Origin: an uncultured Blautia sp.
Lineage (GTDB): Bacteria; Bacillota; Clostridia; Lachnospirales; Lachnospiraceae
Direction of reading: 5' to 3'
DNA: 64,000 nt
NCBI GenBank assembly: GCA_902476765.1
Contig: CABSEJ010000001.1
Location: 1-64,000, forward strand
The notes beneath the pieces were generated by a model. That model was given only the letters and a program-made list of their open reading frames with translations. It was not told where the DNA came from and searched no databases. Position 1 is the stretch's first letter. Each line of letters starts with the position of its first letter. Both the position numbers and the translations under genes were made by a program. Positions 25,244-33,913 of the stretch are shown piece after piece.

Positions 25244-26614
25244 CTACTCTTTAATCACCACATCCTGCTCTTTCAGTCTCTGCACTAAATTTTCTGTATT
25301 TACATCTCCCGCCATGCAGCCTTCCTGGAGGGCCATAGCTGCCGCAGTGCCTGCTGCCTGTCCTGTTGCAATGCAGCAAGGTATTACACGATAGCTGGCT
25401 GCCGCTTCAGAGGTGCCGCTGATACACCGGCCGGCTACCAGCAGATTTTTAATATCCGCCGGCACCAGACACCGGAAGGGGATGGTGTAATACTTATTTA
25501 CCTCTTTGAAGGTAGCTCCCCCGCCTTCTGAGTTATGAATATCAATGGCGTAAGCAAAGGTACATATGGCGTCTTCAAAATGCTTTCTTTCCAGTATATC
25601 TTGTGCCGTCAATTTATAGCGTCCCTTAATATGTCTTGTCTCTCTTACCCCCAGAGTGGAAGCCACCTGCAGAAGCTGAATCTTTTCACAGCCCGGCACA
25701 TATTTTTTCATAAAAGCCAGAATCTGCTGTACCTGTTTTCTTCCCTCCATAATTCCGTTGGTAATATCTTCTGTGTTGGTGGCGTCTATATGAGCCATTC
25801 GTGTTGTGTTTATTTTCCAACGGCCTTCCACAGGCTGTTCATAGTTTCCGATTTCCTTCCGGTCAATGGTCCAGTCACCATTTTCCCTGGCCTCCTGAAT
25901 ATACCAGGACCAGCAGTTTTCCCCCGGAATTCCCAATCTGCCTTCTTTCTTCTTCTCCTCCAAGGCGCCTACAAACTTATCTCTGTTTATATTTCCCACT
26001 TCAAAGAAAAGAGAAGCCGGCTGCATCACGTTGTCCCTTTCATCGCCCATTACACATTCTTCTCCTGCATAATAAGCCACGTCAGCATCGCCTGTGCAGT
26101 CAATATATGTATCCGCCTGGATTACGGCAAGCCCTTCCTTCATAGAGACCAGCACTCCTGTAATCCTGCCTTCTTCTGTCATCACATCGCAGAGCTGAAC
26201 ATTGTATAAAAGCTTTACCCCTGCCTCTTTTACCATGTCCTCCATGACAATCTCCAGGATTTCAGAAAGGAAGGGGGTCACATGCCGGTGGCTTCTGATG
26301 TAATAAGAACTGTAAGTAGTCATTCCCTCCACCTTAGAGGGATGAATGGCTCCCTGCTTTTCCTCTGTTCTCCGGCACAATTCATCAAAAATTCCTTTTA
26401 CAATCTGCTCCTGGCCGTCATCGTCATAGCAAGTCATAAAAGGCCCCACTAAGCCGGCAGTGGCCATTCCGCCCAGCATTTCTGATTTCTCAATCAATAA
26501 GGTGTCCGCACCGTTTCTGGCCGAAGCCACGGCCGCCCCAAATCCGGCGGCTCCTCCGCCGATTACCAGAACCTGGGTACGCAGAATTCTGTCTATATTT
26601 TTTCTGTACTCCAT
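25244..26614 (-). CDS. FAD-dependent oxidoreductase
   Basis: A 456-residue flavoprotein of the FAD-dependent oxidoreductase family seen in organic-acid operons. The N-terminal dinucleotide-binding motif (VIGGGAAGFGAAVASARNGA) leads into the acid strand LLIEK, and MLGGMATAGLVGPFM is typical. A second flavin-contact block (VAGRCISGTSEAAASYRVIP) lies near the C-terminus. No signal peptide is seen, so it is cytoplasmic. The ATG at 26614 has AAGGAG 6 bases upstream; the frame extends further but overlaps the neighbouring gene. It is last in the hydantoinase operon, 19 bases after the small HExxH protein. The substrate is unknown. Confidence 0.85.
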   Translation of the reverse strand: MEYRKNIDRILRTQVLVIGGGAAGFGAAVASARNGADTLLIEKSEMLGGMATAGLVGPFMTCYDDDGQEQIVKGIFDELCRRTEEKQGAIHPSKVEGMTTYSSYYIRSHRHVTPFLSEILEIVMEDMVKEAGVKLLYNVQLCDVMTEEGRITGVLVSMKEGLAVIQADTYIDCTGDADVAYYAGEECVMGDERDNVMQPASLFFEVGNINRDKFVGALEEKKKEGRLGIPGENCWSWYIQEARENGDWTIDRKEIGNYEQPVEGRWKINTTRMAHIDATNTEDITNGIMEGRKQVQQILAFMKKYVPGCEKIQLLQVASTLGVRETRHIKGRYKLTAQDILERKHFEDAICTFAYAIDIHNSEGGGATFKEVNKYYTIPFRCLVPADIKNLLVAGRCISGTSEAAASYRVIPCCIATGQAAGTAAAMALQEGCMAGDVNTENLVQRLKEQDVVIKE

Positions 26615-26633
26615 ACCATTCTCCTTTTTTACT

Positions 26634-27188
26634 TTAAACACCCGGCTGCATAAACTGCAGGAAGCATTTATTAGCAAAAGCATTTGCCCCTATTTCGCTG
26701 AGGGAGGGGATTCCCGTTTTTCCGATTTTCCATTTTCCTATCTTTAAAATCGGAACCTGAAACTTTCGTGAAGTCATTCCCAGACTGTTCCACTCCAAGT
26801 AGTGGAAGTATTCATGAAATAAAAGAACCTCAAGGCCCTCTTCATAGGAAGAAAAACCGTTTTCCAGCCGCCATTTATCCACTGATTTTTTATATATTTT
26901 CAAAACATTTGTTCCGGAAAAAAACTCACAGAAATACCTTCTCTTTCCTACCACATAGTCTATATCTTTCTCTATGATTTTCACCCCGCTGCGCTGCAGA
27001 ACCTCTCTCATCGACACTCGGTTCTCCTGCCCCCATTGGCCGATAAATGCATCTGCCGCTTGTTCTCCTATAGACCAGGCCGTATCAAACATTTCCTGTA
27101 TTTTATCTTTTTCTATTTTTGGAAATACATAATCAGAAAGCAGCTCCTGCATGCTGTTCTCTCTGTCAGGAAACGGAAATCTATTCAT
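26634..27188 (-). CDS. Putative small zinc metallopeptidase-like protein (HExxH)
   Basis: A 184-residue protein that I cannot assign to a named family. It holds LLFHEYFHYLEW (near residue 125), an HExxH motif as in gluzincin peptidases. A later SEIGANAFANKC resembles the third-ligand helix of ImmA/IrrE-type proteins. No signal peptide or membrane helix is visible. It is set between the hydantoinase and FAD-oxidoreductase genes with gaps of 22 and 19 bases, so it seems part of the operon. The ATG at 27188 is preferred because GAGGG lies 6 bases before it. It might be a protease, or a metal-binding metabolic enzyme. Confidence 0.65.
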   Translation of the reverse strand: MNRFPFPDRENSMQELLSDYVFPKIEKDKIQEMFDTAWSIGEQAADAFIGQWGQENRVSMREVLQRSGVKIIEKDIDYVVGKRRYFCEFFSGTNVLKIYKKSVDKWRLENGFSSYEEGLEVLLFHEYFHYLEWNSLGMTSRKFQVPILKIGKWKIGKTGIPSLSEIGANAFANKCFLQFMQPGV

Positions 27189-27210
27189 AAACATCCCTCA
27201 ATTACATCTC

Positions 27211-29361
27211 TCAATCTGTTCTTGCAGAACACAAGATAAATAATTTATCCTCTGGTCTGGCCAAAGACAGCTCTACCTTTGCCAAAGATTTTAAATGCTC
27301 CTCGTCAATCATACCGGACAGGTCAATGATTCTTTTCCCGTAAATAATGTAGGTATTGGGCAGGGTTTTGCCCCCGTCATTATACTCTGTCATTTCCTCT
27401 ACAGCCCTGCTCAGAGCCTTTTCCCATCCGTCTCCGGTACACCTGTGGATTTTTCCGTCCTGCTTCTGCAGACGGATAACCCCTTCTTCATCCACCACAG
27501 AGGTGGGCTTGGTTATCTTCCTGGAAAGACCGAAGAAACGTTTCTTTTCCAGCTTATACTGCATGGCATACATCATACCGTTTTCTGCCGCCGTATAAAG
27601 AATTTCTTCAGAAACCCCCCAGTTTTCTGCTACTTTCTTTTTGATTTCTTCCTGGGTAAGCTTTCGTTTCGTCAAATCCTTGGAGCGAAGCTCCGTGGTG
27701 CCTATAGCTATGGCCCGGACCATATTTTTCGTGGTATCCACTTCCACGGAAACCTCCACGGTTTCCGGAGCAGCTCCCGATTTCACAGCCCTTTCCTCTG
27801 CCTCTCTGCGGACAGCCAGTATATCCTTTTCTGTAGGATTGGCAATGGTTCTCTCTACAGTATCACGAATCATAGCCAAGGCCACACCTATAGTTGATAT
27901 AACAGAACCATTCTTAGCGTTCTTGCATTTTACCTCCATAGTTTCCGCCAAATGAGGAACCACTGCCGCAGCACCGCCGCCTCCGCCTACTAACACAGTG
28001 TTTCTTTTATCCATGCCGTAATCCTCCAGCAGAGACTGGACAACCTTGGCATTCTTTGCCGCAGACAGCCGCAGAGCTTCCTTTGCCGCCTCCTCCGGAG
28101 TCATGCCCATAGTATCTGCCAGAGCTTTCCAGGCTTTTACTGCAGCCGTTTTATTTCCGTAGGCATAATCCTCTTCTTTTACATATCCTGCCACATTGGC
28201 AGCTCCCGCCAGAGACAGGGCAAACACCCTGCCGTTTTTGCATTTCACACATGCATATTCCGGGTCATTGGGCATAGGCCGGATTGTCGTAAGCACCGGC
28301 TCCTCTATCTGGGAGTCCTCCGTATATACTTCATAGTCCAGTCCGGCTATATGTACACTTCTGGGGCCTACATCTGACAGCTTTCCTTTTTCCAGTCTTA
28401 TCATACTGCCGCCGCCGATTCCCACCGTACGCACATCCAGAGACGTAAGGTAGGTTTTATGTCCGCCTACCTCGGCGTATTTCACCATTACCTTTCCATC
28501 CTTTACACAGGAAATATCCGTGCTGGTTCCCCCTACCTCCAAAAAGATGCCGTTGGTAAGCTTCTCATACATCAAGGCTCCGGCTACACCTGCTGCCGGC
28601 CCGGAAAGAATGGTCAATATAGGCCTTTTCCTCACCTCGTCAACCGTCATAACACCTCCGTCGCACCGCATGACCATCAAAGGAGTTTTGATTCCCGCTT
28701 TCTTAATACTCTTCTCTGTCATATTTGCGGCCTCTAACATCTTGGGCATAATGCTGGCATTGACAACCGCTGTCCTTGTCCGGACCTTCAGTCCGTACAG
28801 CTTGGAAATTTCATTGGTAGCAGTGGCCGCTATCCCGGCCTTCCCGCATAATTCCAACACTTTTCCTTCATTTTCCGGATGGTCTACACTAAAAGCCTCT
28901 GCTCCTACAATTGCCTTGCACTCTTTTTCTGCTAATACTTCTATCTGTTTTTTGATATCTTCTTCAAAAGATTTTGTATCTGTTTCTACAAAAGCATTTT
29001 CTGAATGAAGAGCTTTTGTTTCTGTCAGAGGAATATCCCCCATAGTGGTGTCGCTTTTGGACTTTGTGCCTTCCAGTCCTTTTCCCATGGTAAGGATACC
29101 TACCTTCACCACATCCCCTTCCAAAAGGGCGTTGGTGGCCTGGGTGGTGCCGTGGGAAATAAAAACCACATCCTCCGGCTTTACAGAATTTTTTTCCATA
29201 ATATCCTGTAAAACCTGGATAATACCTTCTGCAACTCCGGTTTTTGCCTTATGTGTAGTGGGAACCTTTGCCGTACTGATTAGCTCAAAGGTATCATTAT
29301 CAATCAAGGCTGCATCAGTAAAAGTTCCGCCTACGTCTATACCTATTCTAACCTTCATCAT
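27211..29361 (-). CDS. Hydantoinase/oxoprolinase family protein
   Basis: A 716-residue HyuA-type protein of the hydantoinase/oxoprolinase family, cytoplasmic enzymes that use ATP to open cyclic amides or to carboxylate ketone-like substrates. The N-terminal IGIDVGGTFTDAALI phosphate loop, HGTTQATNALLEG, VMRCDGGVM, SGPAAGVAGA and EVGGTSTDIS motifs are present. A C-terminal domain of about 200 residues follows. No HyuB partner is encoded nearby, which is unusual because most members work as pairs. It follows a CitMHS/GntP-like transporter gene by 36 bases and is under a ROK-type repressor, suggesting an imported cyclic or carboxylic substrate. Confidence 0.9.
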   Translation of the reverse strand: MMKVRIGIDVGGTFTDAALIDNDTFELISTAKVPTTHKAKTGVAEGIIQVLQDIMEKNSVKPEDVVFISHGTTQATNALLEGDVVKVGILTMGKGLEGTKSKSDTTMGDIPLTETKALHSENAFVETDTKSFEEDIKKQIEVLAEKECKAIVGAEAFSVDHPENEGKVLELCGKAGIAATATNEISKLYGLKVRTRTAVVNASIMPKMLEAANMTEKSIKKAGIKTPLMVMRCDGGVMTVDEVRKRPILTILSGPAAGVAGALMYEKLTNGIFLEVGGTSTDISCVKDGKVMVKYAEVGGHKTYLTSLDVRTVGIGGGSMIRLEKGKLSDVGPRSVHIAGLDYEVYTEDSQIEEPVLTTIRPMPNDPEYACVKCKNGRVFALSLAGAANVAGYVKEEDYAYGNKTAAVKAWKALADTMGMTPEEAAKEALRLSAAKNAKVVQSLLEDYGMDKRNTVLVGGGGGAAAVVPHLAETMEVKCKNAKNGSVISTIGVALAMIRDTVERTIANPTEKDILAVRREAEERAVKSGAAPETVEVSVEVDTTKNMVRAIAIGTTELRSKDLTKRKLTQEEIKKKVAENWGVSEEILYTAAENGMMYAMQYKLEKKRFFGLSRKITKPTSVVDEEGVIRLQKQDGKIHRCTGDGWEKALSRAVEEMTEYNDGGKTLPNTYIIYGKRIIDLSGMIDEEHLKSLAKVELSLARPEDKLFILCSARTD

Positions 29362-29397
29362 ACTTTCCTGCCTTTTCTATTCTGTCATCCGCTGGAT

Positions 29398-30708
29398 TTA
29401 CATATAAAGAACCACTGTAACAAGAATACCCAAAATCACAACAGGCCATATCCAGGGTAAAAGCCTTTTTGTCACAGAAGTTACTTCCTCTCCCGTATAG
29501 CTGCATACCCACACGTTATGCGTATTGGTGGGACAGCAAAGAAGCTGCATGGTAGAGACCGCACAGAAGCCGCCCATTATCACGTTAATAGGAAGTACAT
29601 TTAAGCTTACCATTAAAGCAGCAATCCCTGCGCCTAATCCCCACAGGTTCAGAGGCCCCCTGTACAGGCAAAGAGGCGCCAAAACAGCAAAGAATAACAC
29701 AAAGGTTAAGGTTGAACTGGGTGTAATCACCCGCATCAAAGGAGACAGAGATTCTGTAACTGAAGGCTGGTTAATGGCCAGCAGCAGCATACCGATTCCA
29801 ATCATCAGGGTAGCCGATGGAGCCGTAGCCGAAAATCCGTCAAACAGTGTTTTGGTCAGCATATTCATGGTTCTTTTCCATCCTGCCTTGATACTGGTAA
29901 ATACACAGGCCCATATAATTGAAACCATAAAAGCAGAAATCAAAGGAAACTTAAATCCAATAACAAGGACCAGCGGAATCAGAGGCGTTACCATGGCCAG
30001 GGCTCCCGTCACCCCTTTTAATTGGTATAATTCTTCTTCCTCCGCTTCCACCGGAGCGGAAAAAGCATATTTCTTTCCTGTTTTCCGGTATCTGATTACA
30101 CAGAAAATAACTCCGGAAACAAAAGCAGCTACTGCACAGATGGCTAAGATTTTAAATACATCGTCAAAATCTGCTCCGATAACTGCGGCTATGGAATTTA
30201 CGTTAGACAGGTTTGCATTATTGCCCACGCAGTAGGCAAACAGCATAACAGCCGTAGCAGTAAACTTGTCTGCGCCTACAGATACCAAAATAGGAATCAC
30301 AATGGTACCTATCATGATTACCGTGCCCAGTCCATTGACCGTAGTGAAAAGCAGGGAGGCCACAACAAACAGTACCAGGGTAACTATCAGAGTCTTATCT
30401 CCCCCTAATTCTGCCCCTTTCTTTATCATGGTTTCGCTGATTTTGGTTTTTTCCATCACCATGCCCAGCCATCCAGCAAAAACAGCAACCATAATGGCAT
30501 CTCCTAATTTCAGGGCTCCCGCCTGTATCACAGTCTGTAAAAAGCCTGCGGCATTTCCCTCTGCATCTGTGGCAATCACCGGCACGCCGCCAATCACACA
30601 GATTCCCACTGCCAGGACAAAAAGTGCCAGCACTGTAGGCATTTTTCTGGTAACCATAAGTCCCATTACAACCAACATAAACAGTAAAATCAGTATACCT
30701 TGTATCAT
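29398..30708 (-). CDS. Carboxylate transporter (CitMHS/GntP-like)
   Basis: An integral membrane protein of 436 residues with about 12 hydrophobic segments and the duplicated helix-hairpin pattern of ion-transporter-superfamily symporters (GntP, CitMHS, DcuC-like). Visible landmarks are NGLGTVIMIGTIVIPILVS and CVGNNANLSN in the first half and LYRGPLNLWGLGAG in the second. It probably imports an organic acid with H+ or Na+. The start at 30708 is chosen because AGGTGG lies 6 bases upstream. It sits between the ROK regulator and the hydantoinase gene. Confidence 0.8.
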   Translation of the reverse strand: MIQGILILLFMLVVMGLMVTRKMPTVLALFVLAVGICVIGGVPVIATDAEGNAAGFLQTVIQAGALKLGDAIMVAVFAGWLGMVMEKTKISETMIKKGAELGGDKTLIVTLVLFVVASLLFTTVNGLGTVIMIGTIVIPILVSVGADKFTATAVMLFAYCVGNNANLSNVNSIAAVIGADFDDVFKILAICAVAAFVSGVIFCVIRYRKTGKKYAFSAPVEAEEEELYQLKGVTGALAMVTPLIPLVLVIGFKFPLISAFMVSIIWACVFTSIKAGWKRTMNMLTKTLFDGFSATAPSATLMIGIGMLLLAINQPSVTESLSPLMRVITPSSTLTFVLFFAVLAPLCLYRGPLNLWGLGAGIAALMVSLNVLPINVIMGGFCAVSTMQLLCCPTNTHNVWVCSYTGEEVTSVTKRLLPWIWPVVILGILVTVVLYM

Positions 30709-30786
30709 ATATGTCCACCTCTCATTGTTTTTTGCCAATACCGATGTCTGCCTCATACTTTAGGAAAACATATATGCCCTTTCTTT

Positions 30787-31839
30787 TTAAAAGGTCTCTA
30801 CCAGATATTTATAGTTTTCCATCCAAATCTGATGTGCAAACACCCCTCCAATATCTTTCCTTTCTGCTCCCAGCTTTCTGATAACCGGGTTTAAAGGAAA
30901 CCTCTGCGCCACCATTTCCACTATCTTATCTAAGTGTTCCGCCTGCCCTCCGATGAATACATCACGGACAGGGAAAAACAGCAGCGCACTTTTAATTACC
31001 TGCGAAAGCTTTTCTGATAATATCTCAGGGGAAAGCTTTTTCAGGGCAAGCTCCTGAGCCAGCATAATGCTTCTGGAAGCCCCGCTTTCTGCTCCCGCAT
31101 AGTTCCCTGTAAGCACAGCCGAGCTTATGTCGAAAACCGTATCATCTGCGCTTTTCACCAAGGTCTTATTTAAAACAAAGCTGGCTGTAATCCTCTCTCC
31201 CAGATTTATGTATGCATAATTCTTATACTCTGTATCCACAGTCCTTAAATAATAGTCTAAACTATAACGGTTTAAAAGCTCCTTTTTCACCCGGACATCA
31301 CAGCTGGCCGCCAATGCAGTCTCCATACGGAGTACGTCTGAGGACAAAGATGTTGTAAACTCTGTCATCAAATCATATTCCGGAATATCATCCTGGCAAA
31401 GCAGCCCCACCCCTGTGATTCTGGCAGGAATACCTTCTTCCCCCTTCTGGATACTCTTTACATATCTGCAGAGAACATCCAGAAGCCGGTTACCGGCAAG
31501 CATCTTACTGGCCAGTTCCTTTGTCTGCAGAAGCTGTCCGCATAAATCATACACACTGGCAGTTACACCGTCTCGTTTCACAGCCAGGGTGACCACGCAC
31601 CCATAATCCGGCTTTATCCGCAGTAAAATCGGTTTTCTTCCCCCTGTAGATTCTCCTTCTTTTGTTTCCTCAACCACTCCTTTTTTCATCAGCAATGAAA
31701 TTGCCTGGCTCACTGTACTTGGAGCGAGACCGCTTCTCTCAGAAATTTCGATTCTGGAAACCGGTTCCCAATCCATGACACACCCCATTACCTGAGCAAC
31801 ATTATTTAATTTTACATCTTTCAAAGATTTTTTAGCCAT
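30787..31839 (-). CDS. ROK family transcriptional regulator
   Basis: A 350-residue regulator with an N-terminal winged helix-turn-helix (ISERSGLAPSTVSQAISLLM) and a degenerate ROK domain lacking the usual catalytic and zinc motifs. This fits a ligand-responsive repressor such as XylR or NagC rather than a kinase. The ATG at 31839 has AGGTGG 6 bases upstream; a GTG three codons earlier overlaps that site. It is the first gene of the transporter-hydantoinase operon. Its leader holds six copies of a 12-bp motif, so autoregulation is likely. Confidence 0.87.
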   Translation of the reverse strand: MAKKSLKDVKLNNVAQVMGCVMDWEPVSRIEISERSGLAPSTVSQAISLLMKKGVVEETKEGESTGGRKPILLRIKPDYGCVVTLAVKRDGVTASVYDLCGQLLQTKELASKMLAGNRLLDVLCRYVKSIQKGEEGIPARITGVGLLCQDDIPEYDLMTEFTTSLSSDVLRMETALAASCDVRVKKELLNRYSLDYYLRTVDTEYKNYAYINLGERITASFVLNKTLVKSADDTVFDISSAVLTGNYAGAESGASRSIMLAQELALKKLSPEILSEKLSQVIKSALLFFPVRDVFIGGQAEHLDKIVEMVAQRFPLNPVIRKLGAERKDIGGVFAHQIWMENYKYLVETF

Positions 31840-31872
31840 ATTTACCACCTATTTATTTTTAATATCGAAATA

Positions 31873-31901
31873 AGTATACCCATGATTTTCCTATTTTTCA
31901 A
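31873..31901 (-). promoter_or_regulatory. Promoter P1 of the ROK-hydantoinase operon
   Basis: On the minus strand TTGAAA (31901-31896) and TATACT (31878-31873) are 17 bases apart. The -10 box lies inside the motif at 31868-31879. Confidence 0.7.
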
Positions 31902-31978
31902 TAACCTACCATAGATTTTGCCAAAAAACCTTAGTGAATTAAGCTTACGGCCATAAACTTATTTTTTAATTCAAATTA

Positions 31979-32007
31979 AGTATATATAAAACAGGAAAGA
32001 TTGTCAA
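31979..32007 (-). promoter_or_regulatory. Promoter P2 of the ROK-hydantoinase operon
   Basis: On the minus strand TTGACA (32007-32002) and TATACT (31984-31979) are 17 bases apart, a near-consensus promoter 106 bases upstream of P1. The -10 box again overlaps a copy of the 12-bp motif. Confidence 0.7.
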
Positions 32008-32161
32008 TTTATTTTAGTTTTCCAGCAAAAATTTAGGCAAGTTTTCCAGAATTCGAATCTTAGTTTTATGCAGTTTTTCTTTTTGCAGGAAAAGAAGGAA
32101 GGATAAGCTTATTTCTTTGTGCAAAATAAGCATACTTACTCATTAAAGAATTGATATAAAA

Positions 32162-32205
32162 TATGCAGAAATTCTCCCTCTATATCCTTGGGAAATTTCT
32201 GCATA
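32162..32205 (-). terminator. Hairpin downstream of the long operon
   Basis: TATGCAGAAATT (32162-32173) pairs perfectly with AATTTCTGCATA (32194-32205) over a 20-base loop. It lies about 60 bases after the hbd stop codon and may act with the next hairpin to end the 21-kb transcript. Confidence 0.5.
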
Positions 32206-32216
32206 AACATACTTAC

Positions 32217-32252
32217 CTCTCTGCACAAGAACACACGCCCTCATGCAGAGAG
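32217..32252 (-). terminator. Hairpin next to the hbd stop codon
   Basis: CTCTCTGCA (32217-32225) pairs with TGCAGAGAG (32244-32252), starting 10 bases after the hbd stop. It lacks a clear T-run on the minus strand, so the assignment as a terminator is moderate. Confidence 0.5.
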
Positions 32253-32261
32253 AGTATCCTC

Positions 32262-33101
32262 TTATTTTTCATAGATATAAAACCCTTCCCCTGTCTTCCT
32301 CCCTAATTTTTTCCCTCTTACCATTTTTCTCAGATAGGGATGGGGACGGTATTTGGAATCTCCTGTCTCTTTCTGAAGCACTTCCATAATGTCCAAAACA
32401 ATATCCAGTCCAATCAAATCCCCCAATTCTAAAGGTCCCATGGGATGATTGGCCCCTAATTTCATGGCTGTATCAATGTCCTCCGCTTTCGCAGCCCCTT
32501 CTGCTAAGATACCCACAGCCTCATTTATCATAGGAATCAAGATTCTGTTTACTGCAAAGCCGGGAGATTCTTCTATTTGAACCGGAACCTTTCCTATGGT
32601 CTCCACTATTTTTTTAAGCTCTGCTATGGTCTGGGAAGGAGTATCTAAAGCCGGAATAATTTCCACTAGCTTCATAACCGGCGCCGGATTGAAAAAATGC
32701 AGGCCTACAACCGTCCTGTTAATTCCGGCGCCAATTTCCGTTACCGATAGGGAAGAGGTATTGGTGGCAAAGATACAATCCCCGGGACAAATACTCTGCA
32801 GTTTTTGGAAGGTACTGCGCTTGATTTCCATATTTTCTACTGCGGCCTCAATAACGAGATTACAGTCTGTACAGTCTTCTGCCACCCCTACTGAAATAGC
32901 AGAAAGAATTTCCATGGCTTCTTCTCTCTTTATCTTTCCCTTTTCTACTCTGTCCTTCAGATTCCGGGCAATTTTATCTTTCCCTTTCCGGGCTAATTCC
33001 AAATTTAAATCACATAGCAGCACCTTATGAGTTCCGCTCTGGGCAAACACCTGGGCAATCCCTGTCCCCATAGTTCCGGCGCCCATAACCCCAACTTTCA
33101 T
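32262..33101 (-). CDS. hbd: 3-hydroxybutyryl-CoA dehydrogenase
   Basis: A 279-residue cytoplasmic NAD(P)-linked enzyme interconverting 3-hydroxybutyryl-CoA and acetoacetyl-CoA. The Rossmann motif GAGTMGTGIAQVFA opens the protein, and the HFFNPAPVMKLVEII block holds the catalytic histidine. The C-terminal helical domain (GANHPMGPLELGDLIGLD) is typical of the clostridial Hbd. It is the last gene of the long operon, 14 bases after crotonase. In this setting, with thiolase and no butyryl-CoA dehydrogenase, it should run in the oxidative direction and make NADH or NADPH. Confidence 0.95.
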   Translation of the reverse strand: MKVGVMGAGTMGTGIAQVFAQSGTHKVLLCDLNLELARKGKDKIARNLKDRVEKGKIKREEAMEILSAISVGVAEDCTDCNLVIEAAVENMEIKRSTFQKLQSICPGDCIFATNTSSLSVTEIGAGINRTVVGLHFFNPAPVMKLVEIIPALDTPSQTIAELKKIVETIGKVPVQIEESPGFAVNRILIPMINEAVGILAEGAAKAEDIDTAMKLGANHPMGPLELGDLIGLDIVLDIMEVLQKETGDSKYRPHPYLRKMVRGKKLGRKTGEGFYIYEK

Positions 33102-33115
33102 ACACCCTTTCCCTC

Positions 33116-33892
33116 CTATTTGTTCCTGAAATTTTTCGTCTTTCTTTTTTCTAAAAAGGCTGTCATACCCTCTTTTTGGTCCTGACTTGCAAAACAGCTT
33201 CCGAATAATCTGGATTCTACAGCTACTCCCTGGTCTATCTCACACTCTATTCCCTGATTTATTGCTTTCTTACAATTTTTCACTGCAATAGGAGCATTTT
33301 TACAAATCTTATCCGCCAGATATAAAGCCTTTTCCATAAGCAGTTCAGCCGGACACACCATGCTGACCAGGCCAATCCTCAAAGCCTCCTCTGCATCTAT
33401 ATTTTGCCCTGTATAAAGCATCTGTTTTGCTGCAGAAAGACCTACTAAACGTGGCAGTCTCTGGGTTCCCCCGAAACCGGGAATGATGCCAAGTCCTACT
33501 TCCGGCTGGCCGAATACAGCATTTTCTGAGCAGATGCGTATGTCGCAGCACATAGCTAATTCACAGCCTCCGCCTAAGGCAAAGCAGTTTACAGCAGCTA
33601 CCACTGGTATGGGAAAATTTTCTATCTTTCTGAAAACAGCATTACCTTTTTTTCCGAATTTTTCTGCCTCTTGGGGAGACAGGCTGCACATTTCTCCAAT
33701 GTCAGCTCCTGCTGCAAAGGCCTTCTTCCCCTGTCCGGTCAGAATAAGGCAGCGGATATTACCGGTATCTATACCATCTAAAGCTGCTTCCAATTCTGTC
33801 AAAATATGACTGTTCAGGGCATTCAGCGCCTCCTGCCGGGAAAGAGTAAGAATCCCTATATTCTTTTGCTCCTCATATAATACATATTCCAT
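33116..33892 (-). CDS. crt: Enoyl-CoA hydratase (crotonase)
   Basis: A 258-residue crotonase-fold enzyme that hydrates crotonyl-CoA to 3-hydroxybutyryl-CoA. The oxyanion-hole segment AGADIGEM and the two catalytic glutamates, Glu111 (GGGCELAM) and Glu131 (GQPEVGLGI), are present. It lies 21 bases after thiolase and 14 bases before hbd. The upstream 4-hydroxybutyryl-CoA dehydratase would supply its crotonyl-CoA. A role on a hydroxylated C4 acyl-CoA is also possible, given the sugar-acid genes in the operon. Confidence 0.95.
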   Translation of the reverse strand: MEYVLYEEQKNIGILTLSRQEALNALNSHILTELEAALDGIDTGNIRCLILTGQGKKAFAAGADIGEMCSLSPQEAEKFGKKGNAVFRKIENFPIPVVAAVNCFALGGGCELAMCCDIRICSENAVFGQPEVGLGIIPGFGGTQRLPRLVGLSAAKQMLYTGQNIDAEEALRIGLVSMVCPAELLMEKALYLADKICKNAPIAVKNCKKAINQGIECEIDQGVAVESRLFGSCFASQDQKEGMTAFLEKRKTKNFRNK

Positions 33893-33913
33893 TTTTTGCT
33901 CACCTTCTGTATC

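Larger units (their letters stand above)
31868..32135. promoter_or_regulatory. Cluster of six 12-bp operator-like motifs
   Basis: The 422-base gap between the ROK regulator and the hbd gene holds no gene. It has copies of AAWTAAGYNTAY at 31868-31879 (+), 31937-31948 (+), 31953-31964 (-), 31974-31985 (+), 32103-32114 (-) and 32124-32135 (+). Two overlap promoter -10 boxes. A cluster like this would suit cooperative binding by the adjacent ROK repressor. Confidence 0.6.

Noticed and set aside
29525..30235. 236-residue plus-strand frame
   Set aside because: It mirrors the transporter gene; the protein is rich in Thr/Pro/Ile and resembles no family.
30787..31839. ROK sugar kinase
   Set aside because: An N-terminal winged helix-turn-helix is present and the kinase and zinc motifs are absent.
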